A DNA stretch of 64,000 nt, from the NCBI GenBank assembly GCA_948567375.1, contig OX419762.1:18730001-18794000 (forward strand), in the 5' to 3' direction. A program made the translations under genes and the position numbers. The notes beneath the pieces were generated by a model. It worked only from the letters and a program-made list of their open reading frames with translations, had not been told where the DNA came from and did not search any database. Numbering within the stretch: the first letter of the stretch is position 1; each line of letters starts with the position of its first letter. Shown piece by piece: positions 50,118 through 62,479 of the stretch. Origin of the DNA: Lunularia cruciata (Eukaryota; Streptophyta; Marchantiopsida; Lunulariales; Lunulariaceae).

Positions 50118-52129
50118 ACAGTTTCATCCTCCCTGACTCCATCTACAAAACGTCGTCCTCGTGGAACCCGACAGCAGCTGTCAGCTTCTCCAACAGATCA
50201 ATAACAACAACTTGTAGATAGCACTCCCCTCTTATTTCCCTCACTCTCAAGTATCCGTCGCACATCCCCGTTTTCCTCTTCAAGCTCAACATCCACTCAC
50301 CAATTTCGCACCCCCAGAGCCATCATAGTCCACACGAGACCGCCTTCTCGCCCCTGCCTTCTCGAACCAATCCTCCGTACTTCATGAAGCCGAATGAACA
50401 GAATCGAAGTAGTCTACTTGCTAGACTCCAACGCGACTTTCTCGTCCATAGAGTACTTCTTGCTGAAACTTCTTTGCAGGTGGCGGGCGATTTACTGTGA
50501 TCGGCCCAAAAGTCGTCACCTAACGCAGCTGATAAGGGAGAATATGACAGGCTGATCAGACAGATCCAATACAAGTACAGATTAGTCTTTCCACTTTCCG
50601 ACCAACTCTTGAACATAGTCTCATCACCATAGATGTGTTTTCATCTATTTCTCTCTAGGTGTGAAAACATGAGCGATTCTTTGGCTGTTTAACTCTGTTA
50701 TCATGCCTCATTAGTCAGAATATCTTGCATGACCAACCTCTTATTTTTCTTTAATCTCTTCTAATCAAATCTATCAAGTAGATATTGGATAAATTCATTC
50801 CATTTTGAAGAGTGTATTAGTATAGAAATTTGATGCTTTTTTATTTTGAAGTATTAAAGTAAAAAGGCTCGTCATAAAATCAGTCAGACAGAGACAATCA
50901 ATCAGAGACAACCTTGCCACATGCGGGTAGTGGGATGGAAACTATAACTTGACCGTTCTTATGGTCTGATTAATGGGTCGGAATGTAGATTCACTCTGAT
51001 TCAGGGGATCTCTAATGTTAATATTCTTTTGTAGCACTGTCTCTTAAAACTACAAGTTTTATAGGTATAAGTTTTATAAGTTTTATAGGAAGGAATAATA
51101 TGCATTTGCGATGCTAGGTCAAGTTAGTTTTACGCTCTATCAATTCTAATATACATTTTAAAGAGAGAAGATTTATGATATACATGGATCTTGTCATTTT
51201 CATGCCAATTCCAACGTGAATAGTGGGCTTTTAATATTTGACAATGATTAGCCTGTTACTTGGTGTTCAAAATAACGAGCATATGTGAATCTCTTTCAAA
51301 AAACTTTCTAAGGGATGTTGCTTTTCCCTTTAACTTGACCTGGCGAATAAATCCGTGAAAAAAGCATTGCGTTACGGGACAACTCGAAGAAGCTGGGCCC
51401 TAGTTTGTCCATGGATGCACACGCCTTTCTAACATAATTTCAAGCTTTTCAAATGTTTAAAGTTCTAATTCTCAAAGACTTCAAGTTTTAATTGACCGGC
51501 CTAACATGGATGCAGTAAACTTGTAGTTTAAATCGAGAATGACAAGGTTAGGATTAGTATGTTGTTATTCTCATAAAAACACTCGAAATGAAAACTGAGT
51601 TTCTCGTCTTTGAAATATGATCCAATTCAACTGAATCAACCAGATTAATACTTCATCAAATTTGATTATAATTTTTGTGTATAAACAGAAATCAAACTCG
51701 AATCTGTGGGTTGGGATCTTAGATATCCTAGATATCCTTCGTATTTGACCATATGGTACTTATATATAATGCTTGATTAGATGTAATTAAATGATGCTTA
51801 TACTTTGTAGAATCTGTTAACCGTCTTCCAAATATAATACACTCTATAATTTTTGCAATCATATCTTCGTTCAACCAAATCAAAATTTACTTTCAAGTTC
51901 GCTCACCTACGGAATTATAGATATTTAATACCACCTGGTAGAGATTATATGCAAAATTACGTCACCACTATGTGACTAGAAGTTAGTCGTCTGTTTTTAT
52001 TTATGAGTTAAATGTCATATGACCATTGAAGACAATACTTGGAAATGTTCTCGGACGGACTCTTGACGACCTTTTGTTATAGACATGGTGCATCATCAAT
52101 AGAGAATTAAGAGAAAAATAAGTTAAGAG
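50118..52129. other. Upstream region of HNT3 (diverged)
   Basis: Homologous to 23185-25145 but with many substitutions and indels, for example a small ATCAGAGACA-type duplication near 50900 and a GTTTTATA repeat near 51060. No gene seen. Confidence 0.55.
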
Positions 52130-52393
52130 AGTTTAAATTAAGAGAAAAATATTCATCCTCAGTAACATTTTTCACAGGATATAAAGGTTCAAAACCACAA
52201 TATCAAACTAGTCTCCATACTTACATGTGTACTGGGGTTGGATTCGGCTACCTGGCGTAACCACGTGAGCACAAGCTCCAACCCGGGCAAGTAACTATAG
52301 GGGGTATCTCTCCGTCTCAGAGGATCCAACTTTAGTTAACTCGAACTAAAAGTCCTTTCCATGTAGTGAATGAAATAACGGGAGATTGTCATG
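52130..52393 (-). repeat. R310 copy 3, fused to LRR pseudogene
   Basis: A diverged copy with many substitutions and small indels, ending at GGAGATTGTCATG, where unit homology stops and LRR pseudogene sequence begins. A 24-26 bp stretch (GAAGTTCTCCTTCTCCACCG) occurs at 52393-52412 and again near 52455, a small duplication at the join. Confidence 0.75.
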
Positions 52394-55263
52394 AAGTTCT
52401 CCTTCTCCACCGATTGCAATGAAGTTCTCCAGGATTCCAATGAAGGATTTCAATGAAGTTCTCCTTCTCCACCGATGATATCTGGGCAGATTGCGGGATC
52501 ATGCCTGATAGATTGTTGAAGCTCACGTTTAAGTAAGCCAAGCTTGTCAGCTGGGCAAAATCATTGGGGATCTGTCCACTGAGGTTGTTGACGGAGAGAT
52601 CCAAAGATTCCAGCACCTAGAGCATGGAGAGGCTGGAAGGTATTGATCCGTCAATTTGTTGCGAACCAGAGTCAAGTAACGCATCCCGCGTTGATTACCC
52701 AGGTCTGGAGGAACATGGCCAGAGAATTCATTCCCAGATACATCAAAAGAAGTTCTAATTGATGTCACGTTCTCGAGCGCCAAGCTCTGACCTTTTGCGA
52801 AAATCACGATCTCCTCCTTCAGAATTTGGTTGTCACTGAATTTACGAGTATCTGTCGTTGATAGGATGAAACCCCGCAACAGAGTGAAATTCTCAGGCAA
52901 GGGTGCACGGAATCTGTTGTTAGACAGGGCCAGCACCTGTAGAGATGCAAGTGATGTTATCCACAGGTTATTCGAACCTACCATCAGATCACCATCAGCG
53001 AACTCGAACGACTCCATAGGGCCAATGGCAAAGAGCCTTGAAACAGATTGTCACTGAGATCAACCACTGTCAACTCCCCTTACTGAGCCAACGAGGCAGG
53101 TATGAAACCATTAACCTTTTTGCTGGCAGCTGTGAGGATTTTCAGTGAACAAGGCAAGGCCCCATCGGGATTCTGTAGGTAGTGGTCCAGTGAGTTTATT
53201 CTGGGTAAATTGCAACCGAACTAGCGAAGATAAATTGGCTAAGCTATCAGGAACATGACCTTCAAGACGATTGTGTGAAACATCCAACTCGCGTAAAGAA
53301 GACCCCCATATTCTAAAAAGGGTGCCCGACAGTGCATTCTGCTGAAGATACATCACCTGGATGCGTGATAAATTGCCGATGGATTCTGAAAGGAGACCCG
53401 TCAGCTTATGGTCGAAAAGCCATAGCTCTTTCAACTGCTGCAATTTACTGAAACTATCTGGTATCCCCCCGCCTATATGATTTCCCGACAAAGTCAAACT
53501 TCTCAACGCCGTCAACTTACCAACCTCCGGAGGTATATTGCCAGTCAAGTTGGTTTTATCAAAGGCAAGTTCCTCTAGTTTGTTGCATCTCCCCAAAGAA
53601 GAAGGGATTTTTCCTGTAAACCCATTTATGGCAATTAAGAATCTCGTGAGATTTCATAAGTCACCTAGTTCCGCTGGGATGAGTTGTTGTTTTGCAAGAT
53701 AATCTCTTGTAATGCCAGACACTTGCTCAATAAGGTGGGTTTGTGGCCTGAAAGTTGATTCTGCCACAAAGACAATTTCGTGAGGCGCATTATATTACCA
53801 ATCTGTGGCGGTATATTTCCTGTTAACATGTTACTGCCCAATAGAAGAATCTTCAAGCTGGAACAATTCGCCAACGCAACGGGGATGCTGCCTGTGAGCC
53901 CATTTACTGACAAGGTCCAGGAGTCCATAGCTGGAAGATTATCAAGCTCTGGTGGTATGAACCCAGTGAGATTGTTCGTCCCCAAATGGAGAGTCTTCAA
54001 CTTAGAACATTTACCAAGCTCGGGTGGTATAGAACCCAGTGAGATTGTTCATCCCCAAAAGAAGAGTCCCTAACTTGGAACATTTTCTCAATGGAATAGG
54101 GATGTTTCTCGTAAGGCTATTCGACTCCAAATCCAAACTCCTCATATTCTTCAGGTCACCTAGCGCGGATGGAATACTTCCCGTCAACTTGTTGGGATAA
54201 AAACTGAGCTCTTGCAGTTTTGAACAGTTCCCCAAAGAGACAGGGATGTTGCCCGTAATTCCATTCTCTCCCACGAACAACTTCCACATTTTCTTAAAGT
54301 TGCCAAGTTCTGATGGTATACGTCCCGTCAGGTTGTTATCAGTCAACACAAGCTCCTGCAAGTTTGAACACTTTCGCAACCATGCGGGAATGTTGCCGGT
54401 GATTCCATTTTGCCATAAAGACAATATTCTCAGGTTGATCAAGTTTCCAAGCTCGGATGGAATAGGCCCGGTTTGTTACCACCTAGACGAAGGATCTGTA
54501 GACCAGAACAGTTCCCCAAAGAAGTGGGGATGCTACCCCGAAGCTCCTTCCTCAACAAAGACAACACCCTTATCTCAATGAACTGACCAAGCCCAGCCGG
54601 GATCATTCCACTCAAGTTCTCACTCAGATCGAGCTTCTCTAACATTGAGCAATTAATCACACTACCTGGAATACTACCCTCAAATGCATTTCCTGAAAGA
54701 TCCAAGTTCCTCAATGAACTCAGTTTACCAAACTCAGAAGGGATCGGACCTCCCAAGTGGTTCTGGGAAAAGCGAATATCCTGTATCTTGGAGCATGTAC
54801 CCAGAAACTTAGGTATAGAGCCTGAAAAAGAATCGTTGGACAGGTCTAGGACTCGTAGAAAGGGAAGACCACACAGTATGGACGACAAGACACCCCGTAA
54901 TTGCATTCCAGTCAAACGAACGGCTACAACCTTATTCGAGGGATTGCACGTTATGCGCTTCCACACGCATGGGCTCGTGTCACTTGAATTCCAATTTAGA
55001 AGCTTTCCTTCGAAATCCTCGATCAATATCTTGAACTTGCTCAAAATGTCCACCTGAAGTGCCGGCGAAGATGGGACAGCTGCAGGTGAAGAAACAGGAA
55101 CTTCTCGATCCCCACTTGCCATGTGAAGATCCACATTTGTCGACCGAAGCGTCTGCATGTTTGTAGACGCATATGCACATTTCCCACACCGATTTGTCGT
55201 GAATGAGCAGACTGCAACGACCAGGACAATCCACATGTACACTGTGCTTGCTGCTTCCTCCAT
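52389..55263 (-). pseudogene. LRR receptor-like pseudogene, ectodomain only
   Basis: Starts at ATG 55263 with a signal-peptide-like segment (WIVLVVAVCSF), then an LRRNT cap (LLNWNSSDTSPCVW) and about 25 repeats of the plant extracellular LRR type (L-x-x-N-x-L-T-G-x-I-P). Near 52830-52700 an island-like stretch (IVIFAKGQSLALENVTSI) precedes the last repeats ([16 protein letters not shown]), as in LRR receptor-like proteins and the PSK/PSY1 receptor group. Frame changes near 54440 and 54010, a small deletion plus a TGA near 53665, and further shifts near 53110 and 52600 break it. It ends at [16 protein letters not shown], just before any membrane segment, where it meets R310. No kinase or transmembrane helix is found. 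It could only yield fragments. Confidence 0.85.
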
Positions 55264-57479
55264 ACCTACCTATGTCCTGCTGTTGAGATCTAGACAAACG
55301 TTCTGCAGTTCAGAGATTTGTACCAGTTCCGCTTAAGAACTTCCATATCCAAGTACAACTGACGTGAAATATCAGCACCCATCTGCATATTGTTGTTGTG
55401 CGTGCTAAAGAGATTATCGAAAGGCAATCATGCCAGGACTACTTGGGCTCTTAATAATATATCCAGTTGTAGGGCTTTGTCTCATAGTCTTACAACCGAG
55501 AAGGTGTGATGAATCTTCTCATAGTTTAGGAAAGGGGGTTGATGTTACTGAGGAAGACGAGCAAGTCGGAAGTCTGTACAACACGGCCACCCAAAGTTAT
55601 TACATAAACTTTTCTATCGGAATAACATATCTTTTCGATCGGAAGATGCGTCAGCAGATCACAACATGGTGGAACCTTTATCTGTACCAAAGATCTGGCC
55701 CTGAATATTGTTCAACAGGCTAGAATCCTTTGGTTACTTATTAGCTGACTCCCGCATGAATCATTTGGTGTCTCTCCCCCACAACTTACATCTAGTCATT
55801 GTTCTTGCACATATACATCTAGGCACTTCGAGCTCCTTCTAGCAGCATTCAAGGTCAGATCTTTGACGGTTTATTTCTCCCAAGCCAAATAGTCCATCTC
55901 AATCGGCAACAGCGCATGTTTGCTTCGTACTATCAACAGTACTGAATGTGCAACGACTGACTAGAAAAGGGTCTCTTGTAATGCAAGGCTGGTAACATCG
56001 CAAAAGTATTATGGAAGTTATTCTTCGGTGCCCGAAGTTACCAGTCAAATTCACATTCCCATGCACTTTCGTCGTCTCTCGGAAGATGATGAAGAGCTTA
56101 TTATTGTTGAGCATTAGTCTTCCGCTACACGCGAAAGAGCGTGATCTCTTGATGGGAGATTGAACCTGAAGATTGAACTGATACAATAGTCATACAGATT
56201 ATTAACGGGGTGTTGATACAGAAACACTTGAGTGCTGTATGGAGAAGTTGCGACGGATCTTAGGCAGGTGCAAAGTTTGCATGTATTTTCTTTTCTATGT
56301 ATATTATTTTAGGCTTTGATAGTATCACTCTCAATATAGATAGTAGGAGATGTTGGCATCAGTCCAAAGGGTGGAGATATTAGTACAAGTCAATGAGGCA
56401 TCCATGATGATGTTTTAGTGATGGACTCTCTTTGCAGTTGTGTTGTGGGTGGCAATTGGCACCAAGGAGAGAGACCATAGCCTTAAGCAAGCTAGGTGGT
56501 TTAGATTGGAAGGTAGGCATCTTCTTTGTATATGGGAGGAAGGTAGAGTCAAGTAGTACCCCTTCCATCTCAAAGATTATAATTGGTATATCATGCTCAT
56601 ATGAAGCTAGGACATTTTACAATAAGGTGGACATATAGCTTAATCCAATGAGCACCTCCTCATCTTTAGCTTATATACAAAGTTACTAATTACCATAATA
56701 ACTCAAGTTATTCAACTAAAACTCATAAGATCTAAAGTCTAGAAGAATATCCATACACACGGGAACAATTATATGAGTAGATGGTCTAATCTTGACCTAA
56801 CCACTAAGTCAAGGATTCTTTCACATGGACAATAGATATAAAATAATCTAAATAAAAGAGGTTTATGTGTCCAAGACTTCTCAACTCTTTCCTAAAGCCA
56901 AACACTGAGAAATAATACAATGTCAATACTCATGCATGAGAACTAAGCTCTCCAAAAATGACCCTTCCTCACAACTTCAACAAATTCTCTCAAATTCTAA
57001 CTTCCACTTGTTTGAAATTTTGCATACCCAATAAGCACCTCAATTCATCATCCCCTACAAAATTTAAGTTCTTTTTATCATGCAATTTGGCCTGGGCACC
57101 TTTCTATTCAGCACACATAGTGATTTTAATTATGCTAACTGAAGGATAACTTAAGCTATCATCTATGGAAATTTCAAGTCCATATGTCAAACTTTAATTT
57201 TGCCCAAAATGACCAGAATCTCCAAAATTTGTGATCCACCTTAGACAATCTTTCCAAATCCTCTCATGTGTATAGCATGTATAATATCACCTCAAAAACA
57301 TCATAATGAACTACATGGTATAAAAATAGATCTAAATTCTATAACATAAGTTCAGCGCACTCCTCCACTAATGTTCTCTCCAAATGAACTCTCATAGCTT
57401 CCTTCTACCTAATATAGAATTGTATACATAATATTATCTTGCCTTCTAGAGAGATCTTGATAATGACACCAAAAATGTG
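55264..57479. other. Region upstream of LRR pseudogene, no gene supported
   Basis: A plus-strand open frame from ATG 55430 to 55723 (97 codons, hydrophobic start MPGLLGLLIIYPVVG) and a minus-strand frame 56186-55899 resemble nothing I know. From 56200 to 57480 the DNA is AT-rich, with frames such as 56568-56380 probably derived from a transposon. I make no functional claim. Confidence 0.45.
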
Positions 57480-58316
57480 AGCCAGCTTGTCACTCACTCA
57501 TGATGAACCTTTGATGGCTATTAAGGTAATGCACCATGGACTAAGACAGCAAAGAACCTCAGCTCTATCACTGTAATACTCCGAGGACAAGAAAAGAGAG
57601 AAAACACAGATCTCACACTTAAACATTCGATGTCCCAAAGGAGCACCTTCTCTTTATTATATAGCAAAGAGGATCTCCTCCAAGGAAGCTCCACCATAGG
57701 ATTAGGCACACAGATAGGTGACATGTCAGCAAGCCCCACCCTTGGATTACCTACTAGGATGGATGACATGTTGATCTAGGTCCTATTTGGTTGGTCAAAC
57801 AAGCTTTGACCAGAGGGAATATTTTAGAGAATCTTCTTGTAGGAATCTAAAAATCACGTGGGTAAGGTACAATTGGAAAGCTCTCAATGAGACAAACCAA
57901 GAGGGAGGGAAGGCCAGCCTTTCCTTTGATGGGGGGTATTCACACATTTTTTAAGCCTAATTCATCCATTTAGGCCTCCGAAATTGCCTTCAAAGATTTC
58001 AAGCATATTTTGGTTCCTACTCTATTATTAGAAGTCCCCTTTTGGTGACACCTCTTTCTGATTTGTTTAGTCCATCATGTGTAACATCCTTCTAGATGTT
58101 GCCAAACCAATTCTCACCTTTAAATCATATGTCTAACTATTGGTTCTAAGGTTTTCAAGTCTATTTTGGTTTCTATTCTATTAATAAAAGTACTCGTTTG
58201 ATGATACTTCTATCTGATCAATTTTGACCATCATGTATAAAATCATTTTAGATGTTACCAAACAGAATTTCACATCTAGATCATATGACTAGCTCTTGGT
58301 ATTACAATCGCACTCT
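57480..58316. repeat. Inverted copy of the dispersed repeat
   Basis: Reverse complement of 5671-6400 at reduced identity, with the same tandem dimer (about 57985-58140 and 58141-58310). The chromovirus is inserted just outside its right edge. The minus-strand frame 57769-57521 is a by-product of the repeat and is not recognised as a gene. Confidence 0.65.
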
Positions 58317-58344
58317 TCTAAGACTAGAACTCCAAGGTAGCTCC

Positions 58345-58349
58345 AAGAC
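58345..58349. other. Target-site duplication, left
   Basis: AAGAC, matched at 63987-63991. Confidence 0.9.
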
Positions 58350-58774
58350 TGTAAAAGACCAAAACCGAGGAGAGAAATAGGAGAATGGAAACTCACATTG
58401 GGACACTTGAATGAGGGAAAACTCCAAATTCCTAGCATGAGCTTTGGCTTTGGTATTTATAGGTAGCATACAAGGCCCTTGAGAAGCCTCTCAAGAAGCT
58501 TCTTCAAGCCACTTTCTTAGAGTGCAAGCCAAGTTAACTAAAAAGCTTCTCAAGAAGCTTCCTTCTAGAAGCCGCCTACTTGGCGTGCAAGGTAAGCTAG
58601 TTGGAAGCTTCTAGAAGCTTCCTTCTAGAAGCTACTTACTTAAGGTGCAAGCTAAGCTAACCGGGAAGCTTCCCAAGAAGCTTCCTAGATACTTTCGGAA
58701 TATTCTAGGCTAATTTGTCTTATGTGCTACTCGTGAGTCCGACTAACTTCGTCGCTAAACTCCATATTGTTACA
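58350..58774 (-). repeat. 3' LTR of chromovirus
   Basis: 425 bp, TGTAAAAG to TTGTTACA. It contains about three imperfect 68-bp tandem units (58490-58690) rich in AAGCTTC foldbacks. Confidence 0.95.
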
Positions 58775-58786
58775 TATTCTCCCACC
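58775..58786 (-). other. Polypurine tract
   Basis: In element orientation GGTGGGAGAATA directly before the 3' LTR. Confidence 0.85.
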
Positions 58787-58828
58787 GCTAGTTGGTGATG
58801 TCCTCGTCGCCAATGAAGCTTCGAATTC

Positions 58829-61800
58829 CTAGATGGCCGTCTGTGCATTTTGGAGGTGAGAAAGAGGTTCCCATGTGGCATCATGAAGGGGATACCCTTT
58901 CCAAAGGACCTTGTACTCTGTATGTTGGCAATGGCCTTGTTGGATATGGTGACGCGCAAGGATACGATCAACTTTGTACTCCTCATGATCATTGATAGGG
59001 ACAGGAAGAGGGGGAGGTTGGACTCGAGAGGAAAAGGCAGAGGGGTTAGGAACAAAGTGTTTCAACTTGGAAACATGAAAGACAGGATGGATACGCATGT
59101 GACAAGGCAAGGCAAGATGATAAGCCACAGGGGAGACAATTTGGGTGATATCAAAGGGTCCTATCCAATTAGGGGCAAGTTTACGAACTTGGGTATCGAG
59201 TGGGAGAGGGAGGTTACTAGAGGATAACATGACTTTATCACCGACTTTAAGGGTGAGATCATGACGATGGTGGTCCGCATATTGTTTTTGGCGATTTTGA
59301 GCAACAAGGAGGTGAGACTTGGCTTGTTGGAGAGATTGGGATATAGTGGTCAAGAATGTGGAAGTATGAGGGACCTGAGATGGAGGGGGAGCAAGAAGAG
59401 AATCTGGAACAAGCGGATCTTGGCCAAAATTGAGAAAGAAAGGAGAGAATCTGGTGCTTGCCTGTTTGGAATTATTGTAGGCAAATTCAGCAGCGGCAAG
59501 ACATTCATCCCAATTGGTATGGTGGACATTGACAAAGGCACGCAACATATCCTCCAATGTACAATTTGCACATTTGGTTTGCCCATCAGTTTGAGGATGA
59601 TAGGCCGTGGACAAAGCAAGCTTGGTGCCGAGTATCTGGAAGAGTGCTTGCCAAAACTTCCCGGTAAAGCGGGGATCACAGTCGGAGATGAGTACGCATG
59701 GCATTCCATGATGCTTGAAGATATTGTCGAAGTAGATTTGTGCTAAGGTTGGAGCATCCACGGTATCACAAGTTGGTGCCAAGTGGATTTGCTTACTAAG
59801 CTTATCCACAAACACCATGATAGCGGTGTGTCCTTGTTTTGTCTTTGGCAAGGATGTGATGAGATCCAAGCTCACATGCTCCCAACGAGCTGATGGAACG
59901 GCAAGCGGTTGAAGGAGTCCACCTGGCTTCTGGTTGCTGGCCTTGTTACGTTGGTAGCTCTCACATGATCGGACAAATTCTTGAACATCCCGTGTCATGT
60001 TGGGCCACCACCATTGACGTTGGAGGGTACCCAAGGTCTTGTCCACACTCATGTGACCAGCGATGGGTAAATCATGGGCTTCTTGAAGGCGCACAAGTCG
60101 AAGATCACCTTTGGCTGGAACATAGATCCGGTCCGCATGGAATGGAAGGCCTTCCTTGAAGGAGAAGGTGTTGTACTCCTTGTCACCTGTTGTTAGCCGA
60201 CCATGTACCATTTGGAAGAAGGGATCTTGCTATAGAGCTAACCGAAACTCGTTATGAATCTTGGGATCAATTGACACCGTCGTAATTGCTACCACGATGA
60301 GAGGAAGAGACTTCAAATCAGGTCGTCATGATAGAGCATCAGGGATGACATGGAACCAACCTAGTTTGTACTCAAGTTTGATGTTGAACAATTGGAGTTG
60401 TTCTTCCCATCGATGATGTCGACTCTTCATGTGCTCTAGGTGTAAGGTTTGCAACAATGGCTTGTGATCAGTTTGCATGATCACTTGTTTCCCTAAGAGA
60501 TAATGCCTCCATACCTTGGTGGCATATACCATTGCAAGTTGTTCCCGATCTCAAGTAGAGTAATTTCTTTCAACTGTATTTAGTCGGCGAGACACAAAGG
60601 CAATAGGATGTAGTCCATCTGGAAATTCTTGTTGGTACACAGCTCCAATTGCAAAGTTAGAAGCATCAAAATCAACCACACAAGGTAGTTGCGGATCATA
60701 TGGTTGAAGAATGGGTCTTGAAGACACCATATGCTTTAACTTTTGGAATGCTTCTTCATGCTTGATGGTCCATTGGAAGCTCGAGTTCTTTCCCAAGAGG
60801 TTAGTCAATGGTGCAGCCACGTGAGCATAATAGTGGATGAACCGTCGGTAAAAACTGGCCAATCCATTGAATACTTGTACTTCGGTAGCATCCTTTGGGG
60901 TAGGCCAATCAGTAATGGCCTTGATCTTCTCTTCTTCCATCTTGATCCCCTCTGATGAGATCTTATGACCCAAGAAGGTAACCTCCTTCTGCCAAAAAGC
61001 ACACTTTGACTTCTTGCAGTAAAATTTCCACTGTCGTAGTCGTCTTAGGACTTCTCGCACATGATTCCTGTGTTCTGCCTCTGTCATGCTATAGATTAAG
61101 ATATCATCTAAGAACACTACCACGGACTGATCCAATAGTCCCTCCAACACCCGATACATCGGATCCATGAAGACTGCTGGAACATTAGTGAGTTTGAAAG
61201 GTAGAACTCTCCACTCAAAATGTCCATACCTTGTGCGAAAGGCAGTCTTTTGCACATCCTCTTCTTCAATAGGAATTTGCTAATAGCCGCTATGAAGATC
61301 TAGCTTGGAAAAGTAGCGTGCTCCACTTAATTGATCAAGTAGGTCATCAATCCGAGGCAAGGGATATGCATTCTTCACGGTTTGCTTATTGAGCCCACGG
61401 TAATCAATACAGAAACAAAGTCCTCCATCCTTCTTTGGAACAAATAGTACCTATGCTCCCCACGGAGAGGTACTATGTCGTATGAAATCCTTCTCCAACA
61501 ACTCTGTAAGTGTTGTTCGCAGCTCCTCCAACTCCTTTGGTGAGAGCCGATAGATTGGTCTACTCACTAGAGTACTCCCTGGCAATAACTCGACCTTGAA
61601 GGGCATACCTCGATCAGAGGGTAATCCCTTTGGCAGATCATCTAGAAACACATCTGCAAACTCCTGAACTATCTGATCAACCGTTGCTTGATGCGGCACT
61701 TGGCCCTCCTCAGATTGTTCTTGTGCAATCTGCTTGATCCACACCGCAAATACAGACTTATCTTCCTCCAAAGCTTGCTCTATGGCTGCTTCATTAACAA

Positions 61801-62400
61801 ACTTCCCTTCTAGGGACTCATCTCTCTTCCAAGCTTGCTCTATGGTTACCTTCCTGGCAAACTTCCCATCTTGGGACTCATCTCCCTTCCAGATTTGCTC
61901 TATGGCTACCTTCTCAACAAACTTCCCATCTTGGGACTGACTATTCTTAGGTGTCTTACTCAGAGGTGCCAGACAACCTAATCGGAAATTCCTACCTTGG
62001 TGTTGTACTTGAATCTGACGTCAAGTCCAATCGAATTGAACCTTATGACATTCAAGCCAAGGTAGACCTAGAATGATATCATAGTGTAGAGGTGCCACTA
62101 CAAACCTCATACACTCCAAAAACTCCTTCCCAATCTTGAAGGTAACAGGATGCGAGGTGCGGAATGCAGAACCTTTTCTACCATACGCCATCATCAAACT
62201 ACTTCCAATCACTGGCTTGATAGGAATATCCAATTCCTTTGCTACTTGCATAGACATGCAATTCTTTGAACTTCCAAAATCAACCAAAATCCTACAACCC
62301 CGATTAGATATCATACCTTGCAAGTGAAGCAAACTTGCATAGGTCGAGCCTTCAATCCCATTGGAACTAATCAAGCTCCCAGTAGGCTGCTCGAAATCTC
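58829..62400 (-). pseudogene. Chromovirus pol: protease, RT, RNase H, integrase, chromodomain
   Basis: Protease (62374-62021) has DFG where retropepsins have DSG or DTG. RT (61771-60551) keeps VFLDDILIYS but has TAG codons near 61450 and 61280. A TGA near 60548 precedes the RNase H remainder (to 60326). Integrase (60211 on) has the zinc finger with its last Cys replaced by Tyr (SCESYQRNK), first and second catalytic Asp present, and the catalytic Glu replaced by Lys (DGQTKCAN). The chromodomain (58970-58832) is intact. Nearly all lesions are single transitions of the kind made by loss of methylated cytosine. Confidence 0.88.
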
Positions 62401-62479
62401 CTACTGTGATTCTTCATTTCCCTGATCATTCTTTTCCACAAACTCCATCTGGGCAACTTGTCGAGGTCGCCCATTCCTA

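Larger units (their letters stand above)
44330..52393. repeat. Tandem unit 3 (older copy, lacks spacer and last HNT exon)
   Basis: Colinear with 16886-25430 at an offset of about 27442. It diverges more from unit 1 than unit 2 does: scattered substitutions in introns (for example 46216, 46348, 46531, 46583), a 499-bp deletion near 49906, and clearly higher divergence with indels in the region upstream of HNT (50640-52130). It ends in a diverged R310 fused to the LRR pseudogene at 52393. Confidence 0.88.

Noticed and set aside
1-52393. Whole duplication as a simple assembly artefact
   Set aside because: Cannot be excluded, but microsatellite length changes, in-frame coding differences and the step-like divergence indicate distinct copies.
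59261-59746. Plus-strand frame of 161 codons inside the chromovirus
   Set aside because: Antisense of the integrase domain.
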